Positions 42,173 through 50,648 of a DNA stretch of 64,000 nt are shown here, one piece after another; position 1 is the first letter of the stretch; the number at the start of each line of letters is the position of its first letter. The stretch is taken from NCBI RefSeq assembly GCF_006440775.1, contig NZ_VFTZ01000001.1, positions 124,001 to 188,000 on the forward strand, in the 5' to 3' direction. The notes below the pieces were generated by a model that was not told where the DNA came from, searched no databases, and saw only the letters and a program-made list of their open reading frames with translations. A program made the translations under genes and the position numbers. This stretch comes from Mesorhizobium sp. B2-7-2 (GTDB lineage Bacteria > Pseudomonadota > Alphaproteobacteria > Rhizobiales > Rhizobiaceae).

Positions 42173-43110
42173 CGACGGTCATAGAAGCGCGCGGCCTTAT
42201 TAAGCGCTACGGTCGTTTCGCGGCGGTTGATGGCATCGACCTCGCGGTCGAGAAGGGCGAGGTGTTCGGCCTGCTAGGCCCTAATGGCTCAGGAAAGACC
42301 ACCACCATCCTCTTGCTTCTCGGTCTCACGGAACCGACTGCGGGCTCGATCAGTGTGCTCGGACTCGATCCGTTGCGCCAGCCGCTGGCCGTCAAAACGC
42401 GGGTCGGCTACCTGCCGGACCAGATCGGCTTTTATGATCATCTGACTGCATGGGAAAATCTCGCCTACACCGCAAGGCTTGCGGGCGTCATATCGAAAGA
42501 GGCCGACGGGCGCATCGCCGGCGCCCTCGGGAGGGTGCGGCTCGAGGAGGTCGCCAATCGCCGCGTCGCGACTTTCTCGCGCGGCATGCGCCAGCGGCTC
42601 GGGCTGGCGGAGGTGCTGGTCAAAAAGGCGGAGATCGCCATTCTCGACGAGCCGACTTCCGGTCTCGACCCCCAGTCGACCCAGGAGCTGCTGGACTTGA
42701 TCCGCGAGCTTGCGGGCGAGGGCGTGACGTTCGTGCTGTCCTCCCATCAACTCGCGATGATGCAGACGATCTGCGACCGGGTGGCCCTTTTCCGTAGGGG
42801 CCAAGTCGGCCTCGTCGGCCGGGTCGAAGAGCTCACCGCCAACGTCCTCGGCGGCACGTTCAGGATCGAAGTCGAAACCGAGAATGCGGATCTGGTGAAG
42901 GTCCTGGCCGGGGTGCGGCACGTGTCCGGCCTGACGCCCTTGCAGGACCGCCGATGGCGCATCGACGCCGACGCGGATGTGAGGGCGGACGTTGCGCATC
43001 ATATCGTTGGCGCCGGCGGAGTACTTCATTCCATATCCATGCGCAAGGCCACTCTCGACGAGGTCTATGTTCGCTTTTTCGAGGGAGAAAACCATGACGT
43101 CGCGGCGTGA
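42169..43110 (+). CDS. ABC transporter ATPase (ABC-2 exporter type)
   Basis: A 313-residue ATPase. Walker [18 protein letters not shown], signature [18 protein letters not shown], Walker [20 protein letters not shown] and the H-loop [11 protein letters not shown] are all intact. The C-terminal 90 residues are an extension common in NosF/CcmA-like exporters. It pairs with the permease gene that overlaps it by 17 bases. The start at 42169 is set by the overlap with the NEW3 gene. The cargo is unknown; NEW3 proteins in such operons suggest a cell-surface role. Confidence 0.9.
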   Translation: MTTVIEARGLIKRYGRFAAVDGIDLAVEKGEVFGLLGPNGSGKTTTILLLLGLTEPTAGSISVLGLDPLRQPLAVKTRVGYLPDQIGFYDHLTAWENLAYTARLAGVISKEADGRIAGALGRVRLEEVANRRVATFSRGMRQRLGLAEVLVKKAEIAILDEPTSGLDPQSTQELLDLIRELAGEGVTFVLSSHQLAMMQTICDRVALFRRGQVGLVGRVEELTANVLGGTFRIEVETENADLVKVLAGVRHVSGLTPLQDRRWRIDADADVRADVAHHIVGAGGVLHSISMRKATLDEVYVRFFEGENHDVAA

Positions 43111-44053
43111 AGGATCGCCGTTTGCCGGCCTGTCGACGATCGCGCTCAAGGAAGCAGCCGATCATATGAACAGCATTCGCATTCATCTGGTGATGGTCCT
43201 GGTGCTCCTCACCGCCATCGGCTCGGTCTATGCCGCGATCGGGCAGATCAAGGCCACAGTCGGTGAGGACCAGTTCCTCTTCCTGCGCCTTTTCACCACC
43301 GCGCAACAACCATTGCCATCCTTCGTATTCTTCCTCGGCTTCCTGGTGCCTCTGGTGGCTATTGCGCTTGGCTTTGACGCCATCAATGGCGAATACAATC
43401 GCCGTACGCTGTCGCGCGTCCTGTCACAGCCGATCTATCGTGACGCGCTTCTTACCGGCAAGTTCATGGGCGGTTTGTTGGTGATCGCCATATGCTTGCT
43501 GGCTCTCTGGCTGCTAGTGACCGGTCTTGGCATGCTCCTGCTGGGGCTGCCACCGAGCAGTGAGGAGATCACCCGCGGTCTTGCCTTCCTGTTCGCCTCA
43601 TTCGTTTACGCCGGCGTCTGGCTGGCGGTAGCGATGGCCTTCTCCACAATCGTCAAATCGCCGGCAACGTCGGCGCTTTGCGCGCTCACGGCATGGCTGC
43701 TGTTCACGGTGTTCTGGCCCATGCTGGCGCCGCTCATTGCCGGAGCCGTCGCGCCGGTCGACCCGCTCGATCCCTTGACGGCAGTTCATCAGATCGATGT
43801 TCAGCAGGCCATCGCACGCATCTCGCCCAACACCCTCTACGGAGAAACCACGCTGGCCCTGCTCAATCCGGCAACGCGTTCGCTCGGTCTGCTGTTTACC
43901 GATCAGTTGAGCGGGGCACTGATGGGCGCCCCCCTGCCCTTTTCGCTGAGCGTCGCCCTCATCTGGCCGCAGCTCGCCGGCATGATCGCAGCACTTCTGG
44001 TGCTGTTCACCATCGCCTACGTTTCATTCCAGAGGCAGGAGATTAGAGCGTAA
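43094..44053 (+). CDS. ABC-2 type permease
   Basis: A 319-residue membrane protein with six helices. After a short N-terminus ([20 protein letters not shown]) comes helix 1 ([20 protein letters not shown]), then [20 protein letters not shown] with the NosY-like sequence [20 protein letters not shown], and later [19 protein letters not shown]. The GEYxxRTLxxxLSxPxxR motif links it to NosY/GldF-type permeases. It forms the exporter with the ATPase before it. Confidence 0.87.
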   Translation: MTSRREGSPFAGLSTIALKEAADHMNSIRIHLVMVLVLLTAIGSVYAAIGQIKATVGEDQFLFLRLFTTAQQPLPSFVFFLGFLVPLVAIALGFDAINGEYNRRTLSRVLSQPIYRDALLTGKFMGGLLVIAICLLALWLLVTGLGMLLLGLPPSSEEITRGLAFLFASFVYAGVWLAVAMAFSTIVKSPATSALCALTAWLLFTVFWPMLAPLIAGAVAPVDPLDPLTAVHQIDVQQAIARISPNTLYGETTLALLNPATRSLGLLFTDQLSGALMGAPLPFSLSVALIWPQLAGMIAALLVLFTIAYVSFQRQEIRA

Positions 44054-44258
44054 GAGCCGCTGATGAACGGGCTTTGTCTGAGATCGAAGCTTCCGGTCCC
44101 TACATGGATGGCCGCAACCAGACCATTTTAAAGTCTGTACTGTACGGCCAAACCTTACTAAAGATTCATGCACTGGATATGACATCGTAATGTTCCCCTC
44201 TCTATTCTTCTTAAACAGGACGCCCTTCAGGGCACAATCTTGAAGAGGATACGAGATC

Positions 44259-44441
44259 ATGAAAAATTCCCCCAGCATATCTTCCAGCACCCGCAAGCGC
44301 CTGATGGCCGCCGTCGCTTCCCTGGCCGTTGTCGGCACGGTCGGCGCCAGCGCGCTTGCCACCGGCACCGCGCCCGTGCTGGCCGATGCCGTGCGCGTCG
44401 AAGCCCCGCAGATGGTCGACGGGTCTGTCGTCTGTCAATAA
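44259..44441 (+). pseudogene. Signal-peptide remnant of a DegP/Do-like protease
   Basis: A 60-codon frame with a good ribosome-binding site (GAAGAGGA). It reads LMAAVASLAVVGTVGASALA, then VLADAVRVEAPQ, which is like the N-terminus of rhizobial Do-type serine proteases up to the point where F-A-D-V-V-x-x-V-x-P-A-V normally begins. The frame then ends MVDGSVVCQ-stop. The catalytic and PDZ domains are gone. A short exported peptide could still be made. Confidence 0.5.
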
Positions 44442-44610
44442 GCTCTCGGGCTGGGTCTTTGGAAACGCCCGTCCGCCGAGCCTATGGATCAGGCAGGTCT
44501 TTCTTGTCGTCTCTTCCTTTGCGACACATCGGAAACTCCATGCATCGCGCCGAACTGGTTGTGAGCGGGAAGGTCTCGGGTGAGGATCAGGCGTAGCAGA
44601 AAGCGAGAAA

Positions 44611-44633
44611 GCCCGCCGACCGAGCCGACGGGC
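44611..44633. terminator. Hairpin, possible terminator or repeat unit
   Basis: GCCCGCCGACCGAGCCGACGGGC folds into a stem of about eight pairs with one mismatch. A close copy lies at 44973-44996. No clear T-run follows, so it may be a repeated element rather than a simple terminator. Confidence 0.4.
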
Positions 44634-44683
44634 CATCTTCCTCAAACTGCTTTTGCTCCTCTTCCCGGGACGGTCAGCCTAAA

Positions 44684-44923
44684 CTAGCGACCGAGTGGCA
44701 GTTTTGACACTGACAGCAGTTCAGCCTCCTCCCTGATCCCTGCCAGGTAGTTGGCCAGAAGGCGAGACGCGAGAGCTTCGCGTCGCTCGGGAGACTGATG
44801 TTCGACCTTCAATTTGTCGAACACGCGACCGAGCAACTCCAGGTCCGAAGAACTGAAGATGCCAGCTTCTCGGGCTCTTTGACGAATTGGCACGAGACCC
44901 TCCCAAATCGGATGATCCCTCAA
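44684..44923 (-). CDS. Hypothetical helical protein
   Basis: A 79-residue protein (IWEGLVPIRQRAREAGIFSS, DLELLGRVFDKLKVEHQSPE, ASRLLANYLAGI) that looks entirely helical and soluble. The start is TTG at 44923. It is framed by two related hairpins. No family recognised; the amino-acid pattern is that of a real protein. Confidence 0.5.
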   Translation of the reverse strand: MRDHPIWEGLVPIRQRAREAGIFSSSDLELLGRVFDKLKVEHQSPERREALASRLLANYLAGIREEAELLSVSKLPLGR

Positions 44924-44972
44924 ATGCGGTCAAACTCGCCTTTGGTTGCGCCCCTTGTCAAGAAAAGAAAAA

Positions 44973-44996
44973 GCCCGCCGGCAGAGGCCGACGGGC
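44973..44996. terminator. Hairpin, related to 44611-44633
   Basis: GCCCGCCGG and CCGACGGGC arms around CAGAGG form a stem of nine pairs with one mismatch, preceded by an A-rich run (44961-44972). On the minus strand this gives a stem followed by T-rich sequence, so it could stop transcription leftward. Confidence 0.45.
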
Positions 44997-45411
44997 AGGT
45001 GCTGGAGTAGCCTGGGTGCGCAAAGTGCAACGTACGCGGCAGGCCGATCACAAAACAACAAAGCGCGTGTGTCGTTCCCGAAATAACTGAGCCTCACTCC
45101 TCAGTCGCACTACTCCCGAGACAAAGGTCTTGCCGGGCAACTCATAAGGCGGGACCGGGAAACATCTTCCGAAGATGTTCGCCGCGCAGCGGGCGAGCAT
45201 AGTCCCGTCATTGCCAGTGCGCGGATGTCCACTGTCACCTGCGATCGCCTTAGGCATCCGCACTAGCCATGGGTGCTCGATACTGGCGGTCTAGATTTCG
45301 AAGAGCTCGTCGAGCGATCCCTGCTCGCGAGATGCGGTCATCGAATTTTTGTTTCGCTTGGGAACTTTCCGGCTCGTCGGCGATTGAGGGTCGCCGCAGG
45401 GGACTTCAGAT
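44997..45411. other. Region without a recognisable gene
   Basis: No supported gene, repeat or RNA was seen in this stretch of 415 bases. Short frames exist on both strands but lack sensible starts and recognisable residues. Confidence 0.5.
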
Positions 45412-45657
45412 TTGGACTGCTTCAGTAAGCTTGAGGGGCTGATCGAGGACGGCGGCGCCAACCTGGTCGCGGAGTCACGCGCGCTGCTTGCTCAAATCAA
45501 AGGCAAGTCGCACGAACTGGCTGAAGCGGTGGATGAATTCCTGCTTGACGTGATGACGCTTGAATTTCTGCTCGAAGCCGAGCGGGAGGCATTTCATAGT
45601 TCGGCACGAAGACTGGCAAGCATGCGCCTGACGATGGTGAAACTGCTCTCGGACTAG
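45412..45657 (+). CDS. Hypothetical small protein
   Basis: An 81-residue frame from TTG (MDCFSKLEGLIEDGGANLVA, then HELAEAVDEFLLDVMTLEFL) that looks helical and amphipathic. No clear ribosome-binding site and no recognised family. The frame ends 4 bases into a gene on the opposite strand. It may be genuine but support is weak. Confidence 0.35.
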   Translation: MDCFSKLEGLIEDGGANLVAESRALLAQIKGKSHELAEAVDEFLLDVMTLEFLLEAEREAFHSSARRLASMRLTMVKLLSD

Positions 45658-46004
45658 CGGCTGTCCGCCCCGGCCGAGCCTTGCGGATTGCCCAGCGAGG
45701 TCTGGCTGGTGTAGCCGCTGCCTCGGTCGAGCGTGTTGGTGATCGGTGCGATGGTGTAGCCGCCATTGACGCCGGCCCGCAGGCCTATGATCGCAAAGCG
45801 GCTCTCTTTGTATGGGTGACCGAGCCAGAACCCGCTGCACGCGCCGTCGACGCGATCGGAATTGGCGCCGGTCTTCGCCACCGTCTCGTCCGGCTGCATG
45901 AAGCGGGGCACGTCTCCCGGCTCACGTCGTCGCCGGTCTCGTCCTCTTCGATGACCTGCTTCGCTCGTCTGGATGTCGTACCAGCGGCCCTTCAGGACGC
46001 ACAT
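45654..46004 (-). CDS. Hypothetical protein, perhaps frameshifted
   Basis: A 116-residue frame with protein-like sequence: MCVLKGRWYDIQTSEA at the start and GFWLGHPYKESRFAIIGLRA, GGYTIAPITNTLDRGSGYTS near the end. Between them one frame gives an unlikely arginine-rich run (GHRRGRDRRRREPGD), while another gives QVIEEDETGDDVSRE, which is more plausible. Two compensating indels may have shifted this part. Family unknown. Confidence 0.4.
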   Translation of the reverse strand: MCVLKGRWYDIQTSEAGHRRGRDRRRREPGDVPRFMQPDETVAKTGANSDRVDGACSGFWLGHPYKESRFAIIGLRAGVNGGYTIAPITNTLDRGSGYTSQTSLGNPQGSAGADSR

Positions 46005-46173
46005 TCGTATGAGACATCACCCGCGTTCAGGCCGTCAAATCGCTTGTGGTTCGTAGTCACTTGGCACTAACGGGGCGTCGCGCGCTGCAGCAGGGTGAGG
46101 GAGTTCTCCAAGCCTTCCCGGCTGGTTCAGCAGCACGGCCTCAGGTTAGGGTTTCGGCCGCCCTCCCGAGCTT

Positions 46174-47091
46174 TTACGGACGAATGCGGATGACCGTCTT
46201 TCCGGTGCGCCGCTCGCTTGCGTTGAAGATTGCAACGGCATCATCCAGGCTCGAGACCTTGCCGATGTTCGTCCGCAGCCGTCCGTCGCGCACCCGCTGG
46301 ACGATCTCACCCAGTTGGGCGCGATCGGACTCGACGACGAAGTCGATCGTCAGGCCTTCTGAAGGTCGAACATCCGTCGGGCCGACGACGGTCACCAGTG
46401 TTCCCCCTGCCCGGATCAGCGCTGCCGACCGCTTCTGGACACCCCCGCCGATGACATCGAACACCAGATCGACGCCGCCGATGTCCTCCAGACTGTCGTT
46501 CCCGAGGTCGACGAATTCGTGTGCACCGAAGTCGAGAGCCTTCTGGCGGTCGGCGGCGCGTCCGGTGCCGATGACATAGGCTCCGGCTTCCCGTGCGAGC
46601 TGCGCCACGATCGAACCGACGGCACCGGCCGCGCCATGCGCAAGCACGCTCTGCCCCGCCTGAAGGCGGCCGTGCTGGAACAGCCCCTGCCATGCAGTCA
46701 AGCCCGAGATCGGCAGGCTTGCGCCCACCGTGAAGTCGACATCGCCGGGCAGTGGCGCAAGGTTGCGTGCCTCCATTGCGACGTACTCGGCGAGCGTGCC
46801 GTCGCGATGCCAGTCCGACAGGCCGAACACTCGCTGACCGATCGACAGCCCCGTGGTACCGTAGCCAAGCGCGGTAACCACACCGGCCAATTCATGGCCG
46901 AGGATCGATGGTGTCCGGTCACGAAAGCCCCGATCCGCCCAGGTCGAAGGCCACTCCAGTTCGGTGTTGACGAAGCCCGCCGCGTGCACCTGAACGACAA
47001 CGTCGTTTATCGCGGCTTGCGGCTCGGGCCGCTCCACAAGCTTCATTCCGGCTGTTCCCGCCGTCTGGTCTCCAACAACGATTGCTTTCAT
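46174..47091 (-). CDS. Zinc-free MDR-type NADPH quinone oxidoreductase
   Basis: A 305-residue medium-chain reductase: GRCLEY-type zinc cysteines are missing, but the fold is clear from SILGHELAGVVTALGYGTTG, RVFGLSDWHRDGTLAEYVAM, the nucleotide loop VLAHGAAGAVGSIVAQLARE and GTGRAADRQKALDFGAHEFV. It is likely to reduce quinones or enones with NADPH in the cytosol. It stands alone between relics and the trb cluster; no operon partner is visible. Confidence 0.87.
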   Translation of the reverse strand: MKAIVVGDQTAGTAGMKLVERPEPQAAINDVVVQVHAAGFVNTELEWPSTWADRGFRDRTPSILGHELAGVVTALGYGTTGLSIGQRVFGLSDWHRDGTLAEYVAMEARNLAPLPGDVDFTVGASLPISGLTAWQGLFQHGRLQAGQSVLAHGAAGAVGSIVAQLAREAGAYVIGTGRAADRQKALDFGAHEFVDLGNDSLEDIGGVDLVFDVIGGGVQKRSAALIRAGGTLVTVVGPTDVRPSEGLTIDFVVESDRAQLGEIVQRVRDGRLRTNIGKVSSLDDAVAIFNASERRTGKTVIRIRP

Positions 47092-47167
47092 TGGAATTGC
47101 CTCCTCAGATATTTGTTGGCTCGGGGTAAATTGCAGGCGTGACGCTCTTTCGGTTCTCAGGCAGTGG

Positions 47168-47382
47168 CTAGACTAGCGCCTCGGCGCCTTCCGCTACGGG
47201 CTTGATGTCGAATTGCAGTGCGACGGCGGCGGGCGCTTCATAGTCAGACTCCATCACATCATGCAGCTCATCTGTCGATGAGACGACAACCGCAGCCATT
47301 TCCCGTCGATGTATGTTCTGGCTTCATCGTCGAGCTTGACCAATTGCGAGAGCCAGACATAGCGCCGCTCCTTAAACTTCTC
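47168..47382 (-). pseudogene. Decayed gene of unknown family
   Basis: The minus strand gives EKFKERRYVWLSQLVKLDDE followed by ARTYIDGKWLRLSSHR in one frame, which ends at a stop. A second frame continues with SSTDELHDVMESDYEAPAAV and LQFDIKPVAEGAEALV to the stop at 47168. Both look like parts of one protein split by a frameshift. I do not recognise the family. It lies where a LysR gene often ends a trb cluster, but no LysR features are visible. Confidence 0.4.
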
Positions 47383-47547
47383 TCATTCCGCCCCACCCAC
47401 ACAGCAGAAAATCGACGGCATTCCCACCTTTCCGACCGGCGTCGGATTATCGTGCGACTGACGCGCAGGATGTAACCATCGCAGAAGAGCATCCTATCGG
47501 CGTCTCGGCTCAACGCTCGCCGGTCATGGGCCATCGGAAAGCTCGGT

Positions 47548-47769
47548 TCAAGCCTGCTCCTTCTTCGCTTTCGCGAAGCCGCGGTCCGTTGCGATGAACC
47601 GTTCAAGCATCGGCGCAATCAAGCGCGATGGATCGGCAGATGGCCGCCCGGTCTCGCGCCCGAGTATCTCTGCGTATTTCACCAAATCGCGATGCAGGGG
47701 CGCCGGCAGTTCCACCGTAATCTTCACTGGCTTGTCGTCAGCAATCGTTGCGAGTTTCAACTTGGCCAT
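47548..47769 (-). CDS. DUF2274 protein of the trb operon
   Basis: A 73-residue protein (MAKLKLATIADDKPVKITVE, APLHRDLVKYAEILGRETG) with the pattern of DUF2274, a small protein nearly always found directly after trbI in rhizobial-type trb clusters. The role is unknown; the sequence suggests a ribbon-helix-helix DNA-binding fold. GGAGG before the ATG at 47769 supports the start. It follows trbI by one base. Confidence 0.82.
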   Translation of the reverse strand: MAKLKLATIADDKPVKITVELPAPLHRDLVKYAEILGRETGRPSADPSRLIAPMLERFIATDRGFAKAKKEQA

Positions 47770-47770
47770 G

Positions 47771-48907
47771 TCAACCTCCGTATGGTTCAAGGGCAAGGTC
47801 GCGGGTGACAAGGACGCGAACGGGAAACCCCGGCCCGATCGTGAGCGTCGGTGCCATAGCGAGTTGCCGCTGAACCACCTGCTGGCCTACCTGGCTGACG
47901 CTATCGGAAGCGCCGCTTCGCAGAGCGCGCACGATATCGCTGTCTTGATCGGAAGAACCGGCTTGTGCGCCTATGCTCAGAATGGTCGACAACGCCGCGG
48001 CCTTGAACAACTCGCCCCAGTGATAGTCAACGCCATCCTCCAGGCCGGCATAGCCCTGGGCTTCCGCGCCGGGCTGCCGCTCCAGCACGACGGAGCGCCC
48101 GTCGGGAAAGATCAGCCTGTTCCAGACAAGCAGCACGCGGCGCTGCCCGGAACCAATTCCGCTGTCGTACTGCCCAATGATACGAGCGCCTTGCGGGACG
48201 AGCAGCGAGCGGCCGGTGGGACTATCATAGACATTTTCGGTCACCTGAGCGCTGATCTGTCCGGGAAGGTCCGAGCGGATGCCGGTAATGAGCGCGGCCG
48301 GGATCACGGCACCGGCTTGAAGCACATAGGGTGACGCGGGCGGCGTGATGTGATCCGGGGCCACGGTCCGCCGGTCAGCGGCGGCGGACAGGAAGGAAAG
48401 CTGGCGATCCTGCGCACTTGGCTGACCGTACTGATCGGCAAAGTCGTTAACAGCAGGAGCGGACGCTTCGGCGGGCCTGGGATCTCCTTGCCCTGTCTGG
48501 AAGAAGACGCGCGAGGTTCTGGCCGCTTCCTCATCGGCTCGTCGGCGCTGCTCGGCTTCGTCAATCGCGGGGCTTGCGATTGAGGGCGGCACGACCGCCT
48601 GCCCGTTGTTCTGAGCATCGAGGATCGGCCTGCCGAGATCGCCAGGCAGCGGCGGCCCAAGGATCGGGCCGGCATAGTCGCGCGGCAGTGTTGCCAGTCC
48701 ATCGGCGGGCGGCCGATTGGAGGTTGGGTAGAGCTCCTCGCCCTGCTTGAGCGTGTTGGCATCCTGCAGAGCGTAAATCAGCGCACCGCCGACACCGAGC
48801 GAGGCGACGAAGCCGATGCCTGCGAGCATCTTGCGCGACAGACGCGTCACACGCGGCGGGTCGGCGCGAAGCCGCATGGGTTCGACGGCCATGTTCTTCT
48901 CGTTCAT
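47771..48907 (-). CDS. trbI: Conjugal transfer protein TrbI (VirB10)
   Basis: A 378-residue protein of the type IV secretion core that spans both membranes. It has one N-terminal helix (MLAGIGFVASLGVGGALIYA), a proline-rich periplasmic part and the VirB10 C-terminal domain: YVLQAGAVIPAALITGIRSD, LLVPQGARIIGQYDSGIGSG and VLLVWNRLIFPDGRSVVLER, ending in TIGPGFPVRVLVTRDLALEP. Its start overlaps the stop of trbG by 4 bases. Confidence 0.93.
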   Translation of the reverse strand: MNEKNMAVEPMRLRADPPRVTRLSRKMLAGIGFVASLGVGGALIYALQDANTLKQGEELYPTSNRPPADGLATLPRDYAGPILGPPLPGDLGRPILDAQNNGQAVVPPSIASPAIDEAEQRRRADEEAARTSRVFFQTGQGDPRPAEASAPAVNDFADQYGQPSAQDRQLSFLSAAADRRTVAPDHITPPASPYVLQAGAVIPAALITGIRSDLPGQISAQVTENVYDSPTGRSLLVPQGARIIGQYDSGIGSGQRRVLLVWNRLIFPDGRSVVLERQPGAEAQGYAGLEDGVDYHWGELFKAAALSTILSIGAQAGSSDQDSDIVRALRSGASDSVSQVGQQVVQRQLAMAPTLTIGPGFPVRVLVTRDLALEPYGG

Positions 48908-49959
48908 GGCTGCGGCGCTCCCGTGTGCGTTGCGTTCGGCAGCTTTGACGCGGCGCTGTCGCTTGGGCCCCGCCGCAGCCCATCGGTTCTTCTATCGACA
49001 CGCACGATCCTGACCGCCTGCTGCCGTTTGCCGGCGCCAAGACGCAGTTCGGCCGCACCAAAAAGGCGATCGACGATGAGGATGTTTTGATAGACGCGGC
49101 TGTTGGTGATTTCAGCCTCGCCGTCCGCGCCGATAACGAAAATCGGCGGCATCTCGCCTTGCACGATGCCGCGTGGAAACTCGATGTATACCCTGCGGCC
49201 GTCGTCGTAGGCGTTCACCGGCTTCCAGGGCGGGCTGTCGCCGGTGAGGCCGTAGCGATAGTTTCGGACTGTAACGTCCGGTATGACCGGTGTTGTGGCG
49301 ACCGTTTGCAGAAGGCTCTCTTTCAGAGCTGGGTAGGACCACGCAACGGCGGGCATGTAGGGCTTCACGCCTGCCCGTAACTCAAGCATATAGCTGCGCC
49401 GGTCCGTGGCGATGATAAGGTTCGTTGTGATGTCCGCCCGCGAGGGTTTCACCAGGACGTGGACGCGTCGGGCAATGCCGGACCCGCTTTCGGTGTCGCC
49501 GATGATCCAGCGCGCGGTATCACCAGCCGCGATCGGACCGTCTCCGGTCAGGCTCTCGCCCGGCTCAAGCGCGATGTCCGTTATCTGGCCAGGTGACGCG
49601 TAGACCCGATAGAGCGCTCCTTCGCTCCATGGGTAGATCTGAATCGCGTTATAGTAGCCCTCACGGCGCGGTTCCACGCGCGCCGCGGCGTTTGCGTTCT
49701 CGACACGGGCTGCCGGCGTTTGCCCGATGGCGCCGCCCCGCGCGGGCGCCCAGCCTGGTGGCACGCGAAGAGGTTTCGGCCTTTGGTCGGTCGCGGCGGC
49801 CGGAGCCGGCGGCAACGGCGGAACATAGGTATCGTAGCTGAATTTCGGCGGCTTCTTCGCAGGCGTGGCGCAAGCCGCAAGCAGCGTCGTCCCCAGCATG
49901 GCCGATAGAAGATATCTCGAGAAAGTCGTGCCGGAAACAAGACGCGATGTCGGGCTCAT
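48904..49959 (-). CDS. trbG: Conjugal transfer protein TrbG (VirB9)
   Basis: A 351-residue outer-core protein. The signal sequence ends in a lipobox-like LLAACATPAKK, then a proline-rich stretch and the VirB9 domain: IQIYPWSEGALYRVYASPGQ, ITDIALEPGESLTGDGPIAA, then TARWIIGDTESGSG, KPSRADITTNLIIATDRRSY and the C-terminal NYRYGLTGDSPPWKPVNAYD. The frame is open upstream to 50259, but MSPTSRLVSGTTFS at 49959 overlaps the trbF stop by 4 bases and is the natural start. Confidence 0.93.
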   Translation of the reverse strand: MSPTSRLVSGTTFSRYLLSAMLGTTLLAACATPAKKPPKFSYDTYVPPLPPAPAAATDQRPKPLRVPPGWAPARGGAIGQTPAARVENANAAARVEPRREGYYNAIQIYPWSEGALYRVYASPGQITDIALEPGESLTGDGPIAAGDTARWIIGDTESGSGIARRVHVLVKPSRADITTNLIIATDRRSYMLELRAGVKPYMPAVAWSYPALKESLLQTVATTPVIPDVTVRNYRYGLTGDSPPWKPVNAYDDGRRVYIEFPRGIVQGEMPPIFVIGADGEAEITNSRVYQNILIVDRLFGAAELRLGAGKRQQAVRIVRVDRRTDGLRRGPSDSAASKLPNATHTGAPQP

Positions 49960-50645
49960 TGGCTCATCTCCCGCGACCAGTTGATGGCGTTGACGTAAAT
50001 GCCGAGGGGATTGGCGCGAAGCCGTTCGGCGTCGCTTGGCATCTGCGTCACGATTGTTAGGATCGCGGTCCAGCGCTCGGTGCCTGAAAGCTGACCGTTT
50101 TCGTAGTGGTGCTCCATCCAGGCGACACGAAAGGAGCCCGGCGAGGCTCTGATCACCGAAGAAACGTCCACCGCGACCTGCTGCTTGCCTACCTTGGAGA
50201 AAGGATCCGCAGCGCGAGCATAGTCGTTGAGCGCCGCCGCGCCCTGATCGGTGGTCCACTCATAGGCCCGCAGCCAGTCCTGGCGCAGGATGATTGGGTC
50301 AGCGGGGATGGAGCGTACCTGCTCGACAAAGCGGGCGAGATGCCACGCGATCTGCGGATCGGTCGGCTTATAGCCGGCGGTTGCGGGCTCGATCGCTTGA
50401 GCCTGCCCCAGCTTATCGACCTGCACGACCCAGGGCACGACAGTGCTGCGGCCCGACTGCCAGACCAGTGACGTGGCGAGCCCCGCCGACAGGATGAGCG
50501 ACCCGAACGCCATGGCGCGCCAGTTGCGTGCCTGCACGCGTGCGGAGCCGATGCGTTCATCCCATATCTGCTCCGCCTTTTGATAGGGAGTTTCCGGTCG
50601 AGGGCTCTTGCCGTAGTGGACGGCGGGGCGCCTAAAGATGTTCAT
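49956..50645 (-). CDS. trbF: Conjugal transfer protein TrbF (VirB8)
   Basis: A 229-residue inner-membrane assembly protein. A short cytosolic part (RPETPYQKAEQIWDERIGSA) precedes one helix (AFGSLILSAGLATSLVWQSG) and the periplasmic NTF2-like domain with VVPWVVQVDKLGQAQAIEPA and RVAWMEHHYENGQLSGTERW. It ends INWSREMSQ. All features are normal for TrbF. Confidence 0.93.
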   Translation of the reverse strand: MNIFRRPAVHYGKSPRPETPYQKAEQIWDERIGSARVQARNWRAMAFGSLILSAGLATSLVWQSGRSTVVPWVVQVDKLGQAQAIEPATAGYKPTDPQIAWHLARFVEQVRSIPADPIILRQDWLRAYEWTTDQGAAALNDYARAADPFSKVGKQQVAVDVSSVIRASPGSFRVAWMEHHYENGQLSGTERWTAILTIVTQMPSDAERLRANPLGIYVNAINWSREMSQ

Positions 50646-50648
50646 CGG

